DNA of 14,019 bases, taken from contig JAGOOU010000013.1 in the NCBI GenBank assembly GCA_017992335.1, forward strand, positions 1,277-15,295. Direction: 5' to 3'. Each line of letters opens with the position of its first letter. Position 1 is the stretch's first letter. This DNA is from Candidatus Parcubacteria bacterium. Lineage in GTDB: Bacteria > Patescibacteriota > Minisyncoccia > Minisyncoccales > Minisyncoccaceae. Shown here in pieces: positions 6,408-13,896 of this stretch. The position numbers were made by a program, and so were the translations under genes. Under the pieces are notes generated by a model. It did not search any database. It was not told the origin of the DNA and saw only the letters and a program-made list of their open reading frames with translations.

Positions 6408-6436
6408 ATTTTATCTTAAAATTCATTACTTGACAA
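6408..6436 (-). promoter_or_regulatory. Predicted sigma70-type promoter for cca and the minus-strand cluster
   Basis: On the minus strand TTGTCA (6436-6431), a 17-base spacer and TAAAAT (6413-6408) give 5/6 matches at both boxes. Transcription would start near 6401, leaving about 10 bases before the ATG at 6391. The -35 box overlaps that of the divergent nusA promoter. Confidence 0.6.
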
Positions 6437-6458
6437 TCCCTTGTTTTTCTAATAGAAT
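6430..6458 (+). promoter_or_regulatory. Predicted sigma70-type promoter for nusA
   Basis: TTGACA (6430-6435), a 17-base spacer and TAGAAT (6453-6458): perfect -35, 5/6 at -10. Start is expected near 6465, giving a leader of about 70 bases with a terminator-like hairpin. Confidence 0.72.
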
Positions 6459-6487
6459 AAATTCACATTAGAAATGAATGAATTATT

Positions 6488-6511
6488 GTCGGATTGAATC
6501 CCGACTTTTTT
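6488..6511 (+). terminator. Intrinsic terminator-like hairpin in the nusA leader
   Basis: GTCGG (6488-6492) pairs with CCGAC (6501-6505), extendable by AT/AT across a one-base bulge, and TTTTTT follows at 6506-6511. It lies between the predicted nusA promoter and the nusA start codon, so it would act as an attenuator rather than end an upstream gene; no plus-strand gene lies to its left. Confidence 0.65.
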
Positions 6512-6534
6512 AATAAAAATAAAGAAAAAAACAT

Positions 6535-7737
6535 ATGGATATGCAAAATTTTTTATCAGCAATTAGTCAATTAGCAGAAGAAAAAGGACTAGAACAAGAA
6601 AAGGTTTTAGAAACAGTAGAACATGCTTTAGCTTCTGCATATAAAAAAGAATATGGCAAAAAAGGCCAGATTATAAAAGCAAAAATCAATCCTAAAACAG
6701 GGGATATAGAATTCTGGAGAGAAAAATTAGTTGTTGATGATTCAATGGTATATATTCCAGAAAATCCTGAAGAAGATGTAAAAATAAAGAAATCTTATCT
6801 TCCTAAGCAAGAAGAATTAGTTTCTGGAGAAGAAAACGAAATAGAAGTAGGTAAAAGAACAAAGTATAATGTAGAAAGGCACGTTTTAATTGAAGATTTA
6901 GAAGAAGATTCTAAATTAAAACCAGGAGAAGAACAAATAATTCCTTTAGAAAAAAAGCAGGATTTTGGTAGAATAGCAGCTCAAACAGCTAAACAAGTTG
7001 TATTACAGAAAATAAGAGAAGCTGAAAAAGAAAACATCCTAGAAGAATACAAGTCAAAAGAAGGAGAAATAGTATCAGGAATAGTTCAAAGAATTGAAGG
7101 AAACAATGTATATTTTGATATTGGTAAAAGTTTAGGTATATTACCAAAAGAAGAACAAATAAGAGGCGAGTTCTATAAAGAAGGCCAAAGACTTAAGCTA
7201 TATGTATTAAAGGTTGATACAACTCCAAAAGGACCAATTATTATTCTTTCTAGAGCATATCCTAAGTTAATATCTAAATTATTTGAATTAGAAGTTCCAG
7301 AAATAGGCTCAAATCAAATAGAAATCAAATCAATTGCTAGAGAACCAGGATCTAGAACTAAAATATCTGTTGACTCATTAGCAGAAGGAGTTGATCCCAT
7401 TGGAGCAATGGTTGGTCAGCGTGGAGTAAGAGTAGCTGCAGTAATATCTGAATTAGGAGGAGAAAAGATTGATGTTATTGAATATTCTGATGATCCAGTA
7501 AAGTATATTACTAACGCTTTATCTCCAGCAAAAGTAATTGATGTTAAAATAATGCCTAAGAATACAGGCTTAGTGATTGTTCCTCATGATCAATTATCCT
7601 TAGCCATTGGAAAAGAAGGCCAAAACGTTAGATTATCATCTAAACTAACTGGTTGGAAAATAGACGTAAAGAGCGATGAACAAATAAAGAATGAAGAAGA
7701 AGAGCTAGATATTGATGAAGAAGAAGATAAAGAATAA
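6535..7737 (+). CDS. nusA: Transcription termination/antitermination factor NusA
   Basis: 400 residues. The N-terminal RNA-polymerase-binding domain starts FLSAISQLAEEKGLEQEKVLETVEHALASAYKK; DFGRIAAQTAKQ is at 143-154; an S1 domain lies at about 177-241 (EGEIVSGIVQRIEGNNVYFDIG); KH1 has GQRG (294-297) and KH2 GKEG (359-362). The tail is strongly acidic (EEEELDIDEEEDKE). Between the N-terminal domain and DFGRIAAQ there is extra material (about 71-138) compared with familiar NusA proteins, estimated at 30 or more residues. NusA binds RNA polymerase and RNA and modulates pausing and termination. The ATG at 6535 has only an A-rich upstream stretch; an in-frame ATG at 6541 is possible. The usual neighbours rimP and infB are absent; tig follows after 10 bases. 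Confidence 0.96.
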   Translation: MDMQNFLSAISQLAEEKGLEQEKVLETVEHALASAYKKEYGKKGQIIKAKINPKTGDIEFWREKLVVDDSMVYIPENPEEDVKIKKSYLPKQEELVSGEENEIEVGKRTKYNVERHVLIEDLEEDSKLKPGEEQIIPLEKKQDFGRIAAQTAKQVVLQKIREAEKENILEEYKSKEGEIVSGIVQRIEGNNVYFDIGKSLGILPKEEQIRGEFYKEGQRLKLYVLKVDTTPKGPIIILSRAYPKLISKLFELEVPEIGSNQIEIKSIAREPGSRTKISVDSLAEGVDPIGAMVGQRGVRVAAVISELGGEKIDVIEYSDDPVKYITNALSPAKVIDVKIMPKNTGLVIVPHDQLSLAIGKEGQNVRLSSKLTGWKIDVKSDEQIKNEEEELDIDEEEDKE

Positions 7738-7747
7738 AAAAAATACA

Positions 7748-8911
7748 ATGAAAACTGAAATAAAAGACGTTTCTTCAACAAAAAAGAAAGTGCAAATTGA
7801 GATTAATGCTCAAGAATTCAATGTTTTTTACGAAAAAGCTTTAAAGGAAATGATTAAGGAATTGGAAATGCCGGGATTTAGAAAAGGCATGGTTCCTGAA
7901 TCAATAGCCAAGGAGAAGATAAGCGAAAACAATATTTTAGGCTATGGTGCTGAACTAGCAGTTAAGGAAAAATGGGATGAATTTCTTGAAACTACTGATT
8001 TAGAGATTATTTCTCAGCCAGCAATTGAGGTAATGAAAGTAGCTAAAGACAATGAATTCATATTTTCAGCAGAAGTAGAAGTATTAAGTGAAATAACCCT
8101 GCCAGACTATATATCAATAGCTAAATCCATTAATAAAGAAAAGGCCGAAGTGTCAGAAAAAGAAATAGAAGATGCTTTAAAATGGCTTCAACAATCAAGA
8201 GCAAAGTTTGCAAACAAGCAAGGCCCAGTTGAAAAAGGTGATTATATTGAAATTACAGTTGTTAATAATAATTTAAAAGATGCTTTTATGGTTAATGAAG
8301 GGGAATCTTTTATTAATATGAATATTAATGAAGAAAAACAAGTTAATGATAGTAAAATAAGGGTGGATGCAATTAAAAAAGTTGAATTACCTGAAATCAA
8401 TGATGAATTAGCAAAGACATTAGGTAAGTTTGATACTTTAGAATCATTAAAAAATAATATTAAAGAGGGTATTCAGCAAGAAAAAGACATTGCTCTAAAG
8501 CAAAAACAAAGAGGGGAAGCTTTAGAAAAGATTGCTAGTAAAACAAAAATAGAGGTTCCAGAGTCTTTGATTCAAAGAGAATGTTCAGGATTAATTAATA
8601 ATCTTCAGAATAGGGTTAAAAATGAATTAAATATTAGTTTTGAAGAATATTTAGCTCAAACCAAGAAAACTAAAGAACAAGTTGAACAAGAATTTAGGAA
8701 AATAGGGGAACAAAGAGTAAGGAATTTCTTGATAATAAGGCAAATCATTAAAAACCAAGACATTAAGCTTACAAATGAAGAGATAGAAGCTAGAATGAAT
8801 GAGATTTTAGCTAATTATCCAGATAAAAGTCAGATTGACTTAGAGAGAATTAAGCTATATATTGAAGATGAGCTTAAAAATGAGAAAGTATTTGAATTAT
8901 TAGGCATTTAA
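7748..8911 (+). CDS. tig: Trigger factor with a reduced PPIase domain
   Basis: 387 residues. The ribosome-docking signature GFRKG is at 43-47, the usual place, inside MPGFRKGMVP. The chaperone region begins at about 212 (ELPEINDELAKTLGKFDTLESLKNNI) and continues through the long helical C terminus. Between them the FKBP-type prolyl isomerase segment spans only about 163-211, roughly half the normal length, and lacks the recognisable FKBP core, so isomerase activity is probably lost. The protein would hold nascent chains leaving the ribosome. The frame is open back to 7712, overlapping nusA, but the ATG at 7748 places GFRKG correctly and follows the nusA stop by 10 bases. clpP follows after another 10 bases, so the three genes look like one operon. 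Confidence 0.94.
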   Translation: MKTEIKDVSSTKKKVQIEINAQEFNVFYEKALKEMIKELEMPGFRKGMVPESIAKEKISENNILGYGAELAVKEKWDEFLETTDLEIISQPAIEVMKVAKDNEFIFSAEVEVLSEITLPDYISIAKSINKEKAEVSEKEIEDALKWLQQSRAKFANKQGPVEKGDYIEITVVNNNLKDAFMVNEGESFINMNINEEKQVNDSKIRVDAIKKVELPEINDELAKTLGKFDTLESLKNNIKEGIQQEKDIALKQKQRGEALEKIASKTKIEVPESLIQRECSGLINNLQNRVKNELNISFEEYLAQTKKTKEQVEQEFRKIGEQRVRNFLIIRQIIKNQDIKLTNEEIEARMNEILANYPDKSQIDLERIKLYIEDELKNEKVFELLGI

Positions 8912-8921
8912 TATTAAAAAT

Positions 8922-9503
8922 ATGAACTTAATCCCAACAGTTATTGAAAGAACACAGCATGGAGAAAGGGCTTATGACATATATTCCATGCTTTTAAAAG
9001 AAAGAATTATCTTTTTAGCAGGCGTATTTGACGATACAATGGCTAATTCAATAGTAGCCCAGCTATTATTTTTAGCTTCAAAAGACAGTGAAAAGGATAT
9101 TCAGCTATATATTAACAGTCCTGGAGGTTCAGTTACAGCTGGTTTAGCTATTTATGATACAATGCAGTATATAAAACCAGACGTTTCAACCATATCTATA
9201 GGTTTATCAGCTTCAATGGGCGCTTTAATCCTAGCTGCAGGAGCAAAAGGCAAAAGATATGCCCTGCCAAATTCAGAAATTCTGCTTCATCAGGTAGCTG
9301 GAGGAGCAAGAGGACAGGCAACGGAAATAGAAATTACAGCAAAGCAGATCCTAAAGATCAAAGAAAACATGAATAAAATTTTATCTAAGCACACTGGTCA
9401 GCCTCTGGCGAAAATTTCCAAAGATACTGACAGAGATTTCTATCTCTCAGCTGAAGAAGCAAAAGAATATGGAATCATTGATAAAGTTTTTAAAGAAAAA
9501 TAG
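8922..9503 (+). CDS. clpP: ATP-dependent Clp protease proteolytic subunit ClpP
   Basis: 193 residues, standard for ClpP. The catalytic triad is visible: Ser98 in GLSASMGA, His123 in LLHQV and Asp172 in TDRDFYLSAEEA. YINSPGGSVTAGLAIYDTM (63-81) is the usual substrate-strand region, and the N terminus MNLIPTVIERTQHGERAYDIYSMLLKERIIFL fits the axial loop and first helix. Two common motif residues differ: the Pro after His-Gln is Val, and GQAxSMGA reads GLSASMGA. ClpP forms tetradecameric barrels fed by ClpX or ClpC; no unfoldase gene is in the window. It is the last gene of the nusA-tig-clpP run, with a weak terminator-like hairpin over its stop codon. Confidence 0.97.
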   Translation: MNLIPTVIERTQHGERAYDIYSMLLKERIIFLAGVFDDTMANSIVAQLLFLASKDSEKDIQLYINSPGGSVTAGLAIYDTMQYIKPDVSTISIGLSASMGALILAAGAKGKRYALPNSEILLHQVAGGARGQATEIEITAKQILKIKENMNKILSKHTGQPLAKISKDTDRDFYLSAEEAKEYGIIDKVFKEK

Positions 9504-9523
9504 GAGTAAAATCCTGTTTTTTT
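9501..9523 (+). terminator. Weak intrinsic terminator after clpP
   Basis: AGGA (9502-9505) pairs with TCCT (9512-9515) around GTAAAA, followed by TTTTTTT (9517-9523). The stem is only 4-5 bp and overlaps the TAG stop, so termination is likely partial. Confidence 0.4.
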
Positions 9524-9524
9524 C

Positions 9525-9554
9525 TTGACAACAATTCTTTTAGTAGAGTATAAT
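9525..9554 (+). promoter_or_regulatory. Strong predicted sigma70-type promoter for the secreted-protein locus
   Basis: TTGACA (9525-9530), an 18-base spacer and TATAAT (9549-9554): both boxes match consensus perfectly. Start is expected near 9561, about 27 bases before the small ORF and 137 bases before the large secreted-protein gene. Confidence 0.8.
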
Positions 9555-9587
9555 GAAATAAAGTTAATCATAAAAGGTGAGGTGTTT

Positions 9588-9701
9588 ATGAAAAAACTTT
9601 TTTTATGCGGAAAATTTTCCGATTGTTTCAGCGATAATTTTTTAATTAATAAAAAATGTTCTTTAGCATACGCTAAAGATTTTTTAATACAAGAATCATG
9701 A
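9588..9701 (+). CDS. 37-codon leader ORF upstream of the secreted-protein gene
   Basis: ATG at 9588, TGA at 9699-9701. The peptide starts MKKLFLCGKFSDCFSDNFLI, continues NKKCSLAYAKDFLIQES, and holds three cysteines (7, 13, 24). It is preceded by GAGGTG (9579-9584), a clear Shine-Dalgarno match with suitable spacing, whereas neighbouring genes lack one. Its TGA overlaps the ATG of the large gene (ATGA at 9698-9701), the classic arrangement for translational coupling. A terminator-like hairpin lies inside its last third, so ribosomes translating it would disrupt that hairpin. I do not recognise the peptide. It is too polar for a signal peptide and resembles no toxin I know. It may be a regulatory leader or a small structured RNA that happens to be open. 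Confidence 0.55.
   Translation: MKKLFLCGKFSDCFSDNFLINKKCSLAYAKDFLIQES
9608..9657 (+). other. Two inverted repeats in the leader of the secreted-protein gene
   Basis: CGGAAAATTTTCCG (9608-9621) is a perfect 14-bp palindrome. ATTTTTTA (9637-9644) pairs with TAAAAAAT (9650-9657) around ATTAA. With the hairpin at 9660-9679 the leader carries three symmetric elements in about 70 bases. TTTCAGCG at 9626-9633 could pair imperfectly with CGCTAAAG at 9671-9678 and oppose the last hairpin. A binding protein or ligand is not identified. Confidence 0.45.
9660..9685 (+). terminator. Terminator-like hairpin just before the large secreted-protein gene
   Basis: TCTTTAGC (9660-9667) pairs perfectly with GCTAAAGA (9672-9679) around the loop ATAC, followed directly by TTTTTT (9680-9685). 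It lies inside the 37-codon ORF and ends 12 bases before the ATG at 9698, so it is placed as an attenuator. Confidence 0.6.
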
Positions 9702-12700
9702 AAAACAAAATTTTAAAATTAACTTTTTTTCTAGGAATTATATTTTTCATGATTTTTAATTTTCAAATTAATTCTGTTCACGCTATTATTTATTGTAATT
9801 TCGATAGTGCTGGAACAAGTGATTATTATTATAGCGATAATTATTATTTATATGGTACACACGATCCATTGTGTATGGGAGGTGGTGTGCCATCTGCTAT
9901 AAGCGGTCCTGATGGAGGACCTTGGCACTGGACGTGTTATTATAAAGCTGAAGATTTAACCATGGGTTGCTCGGCACATTATGTTGGTCCTGATCCTATA
10001 TATGGTGCATGTGGTTCGGCAAATGGACATGGATATCCTGCGACTTCATATATAGATACGTGGCAAGAGCAATGTACAGGAGGATATCTTACATCATTTG
10101 TTGATAATGGATCTTCTTGGTCTTGGGTTTGTGATGGTTCATCAACAGATGCAAACTGTTCTGCTCTTAAGGCTGTTGCTAATCCTGTTCACGATGTAAG
10201 GGCAGTGGAACCTTCTTCCAATCTATGTTTATACGGGACAGCATCTTCAGTAATTTTGAATAGTGATATTTGGTATTGGAATTGTAGCAATAATCCAGGA
10301 GTAGATGATATTGGTTATATTTACAAAACAACTTGTGGTTCTTCTCATGGAGGTATCTTTACTCTTCCGCCATCTTCAAACCTATGCTTGCACGGATCTC
10401 CATCTCTAGTGACAGAAGACTCAGGAAATTATACATGGACTTGTACAGGGGATGATTCTATTCCAGTTAGTTGTAGCGCTTCAAATAATGTTAGAAAATA
10501 TTATTTTCAAGAATCTACAGCACAAACAACTGTTACAAGTTCAACTTATCAAGATAAAGTAGCTTTAACTTTTACTCCTAAAGAAAATTCTAGATATTTG
10601 ATAATCGCTTCTTGGGCAATGAAAAGTGGATGGGTTGCTCGTTCTGTGTATGGAAAATTAATAAGAAGCAGCGGAACTCCAAAAGATTTTAATGAAATAA
10701 TATACAGACCAAAAGATTTAGCAGATTGGATAGATGGAAGTGCTATTGCTGTTGAATCATATGGTGCTTCTCCAGGGCCACAAACATACAAAATACAATT
10801 TAAAGGACAAGCTCTTGATGCAACTGCTTCTATTGAGAATGCTAGAATTGTTGCTATAGAATTATTTGATGAAGATGTTTATGAACAAGACGAATTAAGA
10901 TCAACAACAAGTTTAACAGCTTATCAAAACAAAAAAACTTTAACCTTTACTCCAGCCACAGCAGGTGAGTATATTATAATCGCAACAGCAACAGTTGATG
11001 GCAATTCTACATCTTATGATTTCTTAACTAGATTAAATATAGATGGATCATTATACCAATCTCAAAATATAGAACCATATTATACAGGTAGCAGATATCC
11101 TTGGGTAATAATGAAAAAAGTAAACTTAACAGCTGCACCACACAATATTACAATACAATATGCATCAGAAAACGGAGCTGCTAGCGCAGGAATTGCTCAC
11201 GCAAGAATTATTGCTTTAAGAGCAAATAAATTTCAAAATAATTTTTATACAGAAAATGAAAACAGAACTTTTGCAGGAACAACAGCAAAAGAAAAACTTA
11301 ATTTAAGTTATACAGCAGCAGAAGCAGATTATGTAACTATTGCAGTTGCAGGAGCTGACAATGATAGTACGTCAAGCTCAGCTCAAATAAATCTTAATGG
11401 TAGATTAGAAATCGAACCTCAAGATACAAGCTCAAGAGGATTTTCATTTTTCACCCTCAAAAGAATATCAACTTTTTTGAATCAGGCGATTTCTTCAAGT
11501 ATGACTTATCGTTCAACATCAAGCACTGCTGGAATTCAAGACGCTAGAGTTTTAGCTTTAGAATTCCATCCTTTATTAGAAGTAGCAATTAGCAGTACTG
11601 GTAGTCAAGTGCCAAATCTTTATAACGCTACAACTAATAATTATGTAGGAGGAGCATTTACTTTTTTAACCAATAAAAATTCAGGAACAATAAAACAAAT
11701 TGCAATTAATGAAAAAGGAACAATAAATGCTAATTTAAATCTTTCTAATGTAAAACTATATTACGAAACAGCAGTAACTTGTACCTATGATGGAACAGAA
11801 GCATTATTTGGATCTGTAGGAAGTTTTGATTCTTCTGATAAAGCAATAGTTAATGGATTAATGACAGTTAACACGTCTCAGCTCTGTTTATATGTTGTCT
11901 TAGATATTGGTATCGGAGCAAACACAGGAGAAACAATTGAAATAGAAATTTCTAATCCTTCAGAAAACATTAATGCTGGACATGATATTGTGCCAGGAAC
12001 TTCTCCTGTCCAAATTAATGGAACAAGTACTGTTACAGCAAATACTTTTATGGTTAGCTATACTGCAACAGCAGGAGGGTCTTGCACTCCTTTAAGTAGA
12101 ATAGTTTCATCAGGAGGAACATCTGCTGCTCCTGATTGTATTCCAGATTTAGGATATGTTCTTACAGATTTTACTAGAACCAGTGGAGGAGGGGGAACTC
12201 TTAATTCTGCAACAGGAGAAGTTACTAATGTAACAGGTTCTCAAACTATTCAAGCAAATTTCAATTTATTTATTCTCGATGGACAATGCGGATCAGCTAG
12301 TGGTACGCCAGCATATATCCCACCAACAGCAGATCTCTGTCTTGGAGGATCTCCCTCTCCTGTAATTACGAATACAACAACATTCACATGGGACTGTATT
12401 GGATTAGGAGGAGGAACAACTGCTAGTTGTTCTGCTGACCAATTAACAAGGCCTGTTCCTTGCGGAACTTATGGAGACACTAATTCAAGCGGATTCATTA
12501 ATTATTATGATGCAACTTATGGTTTTTCAAATTACTTAACTCTTCCATTATCAAGAATCGATGTTAATAGTAACGGAGCAGGAGATTTAAGTGATGTTTC
12601 GGACATATTAAATTATGTTAATGGAAGCAGTCCAAGTTTTTCTGCATGTTCTATTGTAGTAATTTACACTTCAACAGCAGGAGGATCTTGTGTTCCTGCT

Positions 12701-13882
12701 TCTAGAACAGTTGCATACAATGCAACATCTTCTGCTCCTACTTGTACACCAAATGTAGGATACAGTTTAAATAATTTTACTAGAACCAGTGGAGGAGGGG
12801 GAACTCTTAATTCTGCAACAGGAGAAGTCACTAATGTAACAGGCTCTCAAACTATTCAAGCAAACTTTGTTGATTTTGTTGACGGTGTTTGCGGGTCTGA
12901 TAATGGAAAAGTTTTAAGTGGTGCACCCACTGATCCATGCGCTCAAGGTACGATGGTTAATCTATCAGGAACATATTCTTGGCAATGCCAAGGAGTGGGA
13001 ATGGGAGCAACGGTTAATTGCTTGGCTAGCAAAATTACTTTTACAGATCCTTATACTCTCACTGCTGATAATGAGAAGTGTTGGTATTGTGAATATTATT
13101 TAGATGATGATGGATTTTTGCAACCAGGAGAATTAGTTGATGGAAAGGTTAATTTAGAATTAAAATTTTCATTAACATCTCTTGCTTACACATCTTATAA
13201 AATAGGAATTGGAACAAATAATGTTTCTCCTTCAATGCAAACAACTGATTGGTTCCCCCTATCTTCAGGATCAGCAACATTTTATGGAGTGAGTGTTGTT
13301 AAAGCTTCATCAGACTCTCAGCCAACAAATAATTCTTTCTATATTACTTATGCAAATAACAATACAACAGAGAAAACATATTATTGGTTTGTTAAATTAA
13401 ACGGAGAGGTGGATTGGAGACTAGCTGGATCATTTAATACTCCTAAAAAACCATCTCCAGTTGTAAGAATTGCTTCTGACAAAGATACAGTGGTGATTGG
13501 ATCTAATATTCAATATTGTACAACATTGCCAAGCTTAGACGCAAAAACAGATTCTTGTTATTCGGTTTGTTGGAAAGGAGCAGGAGATATTGCTTCATAT
13601 AATTCATTAACAGATCCTGATTTGTGGAAATGTAGTATTTGTTATGATTCTAGTGGAAATCCAACTCTTTGTTCTCTTGGAAATGGAAATCAATTTTCTT
13701 GGTCAATGCCTTCTAGCGGATTTTTTGTAAGTTCAGATGCAAACACGGCTAACCCTATATATAGATATACTTCTTCTATCGGCACAGATAAGCCGGGTTT
13801 AGCAATCTATGGATCAGAGTGTGCAGCAGAAGGAGAAACGGGCACAGCTATTCCTTTACCAATATGGAGAGAAACTAATTAA
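9698..13882 (+). CDS. Giant secreted modular Cys-rich surface protein
   Basis: 1394 residues with an N-terminal signal peptide (lysines, hydrophobic 8-22, probable cleavage after VHA at 29). Modules in order: Cys modules of the CGSxNG ... LCxxG ... W-W-C-G ... CSA type at about 33-92 (degenerate), 105-155, 171-200 (partial), 213-261, 864-913 and 1065-1110; three related beta-rich repeats at about 268-390, 394-508 and 513-623, each ending near an A-R-I/V-x-A-L/I motif; another beta-rich region at 625-783; InlB-B-like repeats at 785-857 and 988-1059; and a dockerin-like double calcium-binding segment at 922-983 (GDTNSSGFINYYD, DVNSNGAGDLSD). The C terminus (1115-1394) is a further Cys-containing region with no sortase motif or membrane anchor, ending PLPIWRETN. 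It is probably exported by Sec and displayed or released; adhesion is inference. The ATG overlaps the upstream ORF's stop and has no Shine-Dalgarno sequence. Confidence 0.85.
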   Translation: MKNKILKLTFFLGIIFFMIFNFQINSVHAIIYCNFDSAGTSDYYYSDNYYLYGTHDPLCMGGGVPSAISGPDGGPWHWTCYYKAEDLTMGCSAHYVGPDPIYGACGSANGHGYPATSYIDTWQEQCTGGYLTSFVDNGSSWSWVCDGSSTDANCSALKAVANPVHDVRAVEPSSNLCLYGTASSVILNSDIWYWNCSNNPGVDDIGYIYKTTCGSSHGGIFTLPPSSNLCLHGSPSLVTEDSGNYTWTCTGDDSIPVSCSASNNVRKYYFQESTAQTTVTSSTYQDKVALTFTPKENSRYLIIASWAMKSGWVARSVYGKLIRSSGTPKDFNEIIYRPKDLADWIDGSAIAVESYGASPGPQTYKIQFKGQALDATASIENARIVAIELFDEDVYEQDELRSTTSLTAYQNKKTLTFTPATAGEYIIIATATVDGNSTSYDFLTRLNIDGSLYQSQNIEPYYTGSRYPWVIMKKVNLTAAPHNITIQYASENGAASAGIAHARIIALRANKFQNNFYTENENRTFAGTTAKEKLNLSYTAAEADYVTIAVAGADNDSTSSSAQINLNGRLEIEPQDTSSRGFSFFTLKRISTFLNQAISSSMTYRSTSSTAGIQDARVLALEFHPLLEVAISSTGSQVPNLYNATTNNYVGGAFTFLTNKNSGTIKQIAINEKGTINANLNLSNVKLYYETAVTCTYDGTEALFGSVGSFDSSDKAIVNGLMTVNTSQLCLYVVLDIGIGANTGETIEIEISNPSENINAGHDIVPGTSPVQINGTSTVTANTFMVSYTATAGGSCTPLSRIVSSGGTSAAPDCIPDLGYVLTDFTRTSGGGGTLNSATGEVTNVTGSQTIQANFNLFILDGQCGSASGTPAYIPPTADLCLGGSPSPVITNTTTFTWDCIGLGGGTTASCSADQLTRPVPCGTYGDTNSSGFINYYDATYGFSNYLTLPLSRIDVNSNGAGDLSDVSDILNYVNGSSPSFSACSIVVIYTSTAGGSCVPASRTVAYNATSSAPTCTPNVGYSLNNFTRTSGGGGTLNSATGEVTNVTGSQTIQANFVDFVDGVCGSDNGKVLSGAPTDPCAQGTMVNLSGTYSWQCQGVGMGATVNCLASKITFTDPYTLTADNEKCWYCEYYLDDDGFLQPGELVDGKVNLELKFSLTSLAYTSYKIGIGTNNVSPSMQTTDWFPLSSGSATFYGVSVVKASSDSQPTNNSFYITYANNNTTEKTYYWFVKLNGEVDWRLAGSFNTPKKPSPVVRIASDKDTVVIGSNIQYCTTLPSLDAKTDSCYSVCWKGAGDIASYNSLTDPDLWKCSICYDSSGNPTLCSLGNGNQFSWSMPSSGFFVSSDANTANPIYRYTSSIGTDKPGLAIYGSECAAEGETGTAIPLPIWRETN
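12168..12261 (+). repeat. 94-bp direct repeat, copy 1 (InlB-like module)
   Basis: This stretch and 12774-12867 differ at only three positions, all synonymous. Both encode the same 31 residues, starting FTRTSGGGGTLNSATGEV and ending QTIQANF, the end of the InlB-B-like module. Confidence 0.9.
12774..12867 (+). repeat. 94-bp direct repeat, copy 2 (InlB-like module)
   Basis: Second copy, 606 bases downstream of the first. The sequence of the same module on its upstream side is clearly diverged, so identity stops sharply at the repeat edge. Confidence 0.9.
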
Positions 13883-13896
13883 TAAAAATAAGAAAT

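Noticed and set aside
6474..6497. Seven-codon ORF (MNELLSD) in the nusA leader considered as an attenuation peptide
   Set aside because: It has no Shine-Dalgarno sequence, no run of regulatory codons, and is short enough to be chance.
9561..9697. Leader of the large secreted protein considered as a known riboswitch class
   Set aside because: I could not match it to the conserved cores of c-di-GMP, preQ1, SAM or lysine riboswitches; it is kept only as an ORF/hairpin leader.
10549..10791. 80-codon minus-strand open frame inside the secreted-protein gene
   Set aside because: It is antisense to a clearly structured module and has no start signals or recognisable motif.
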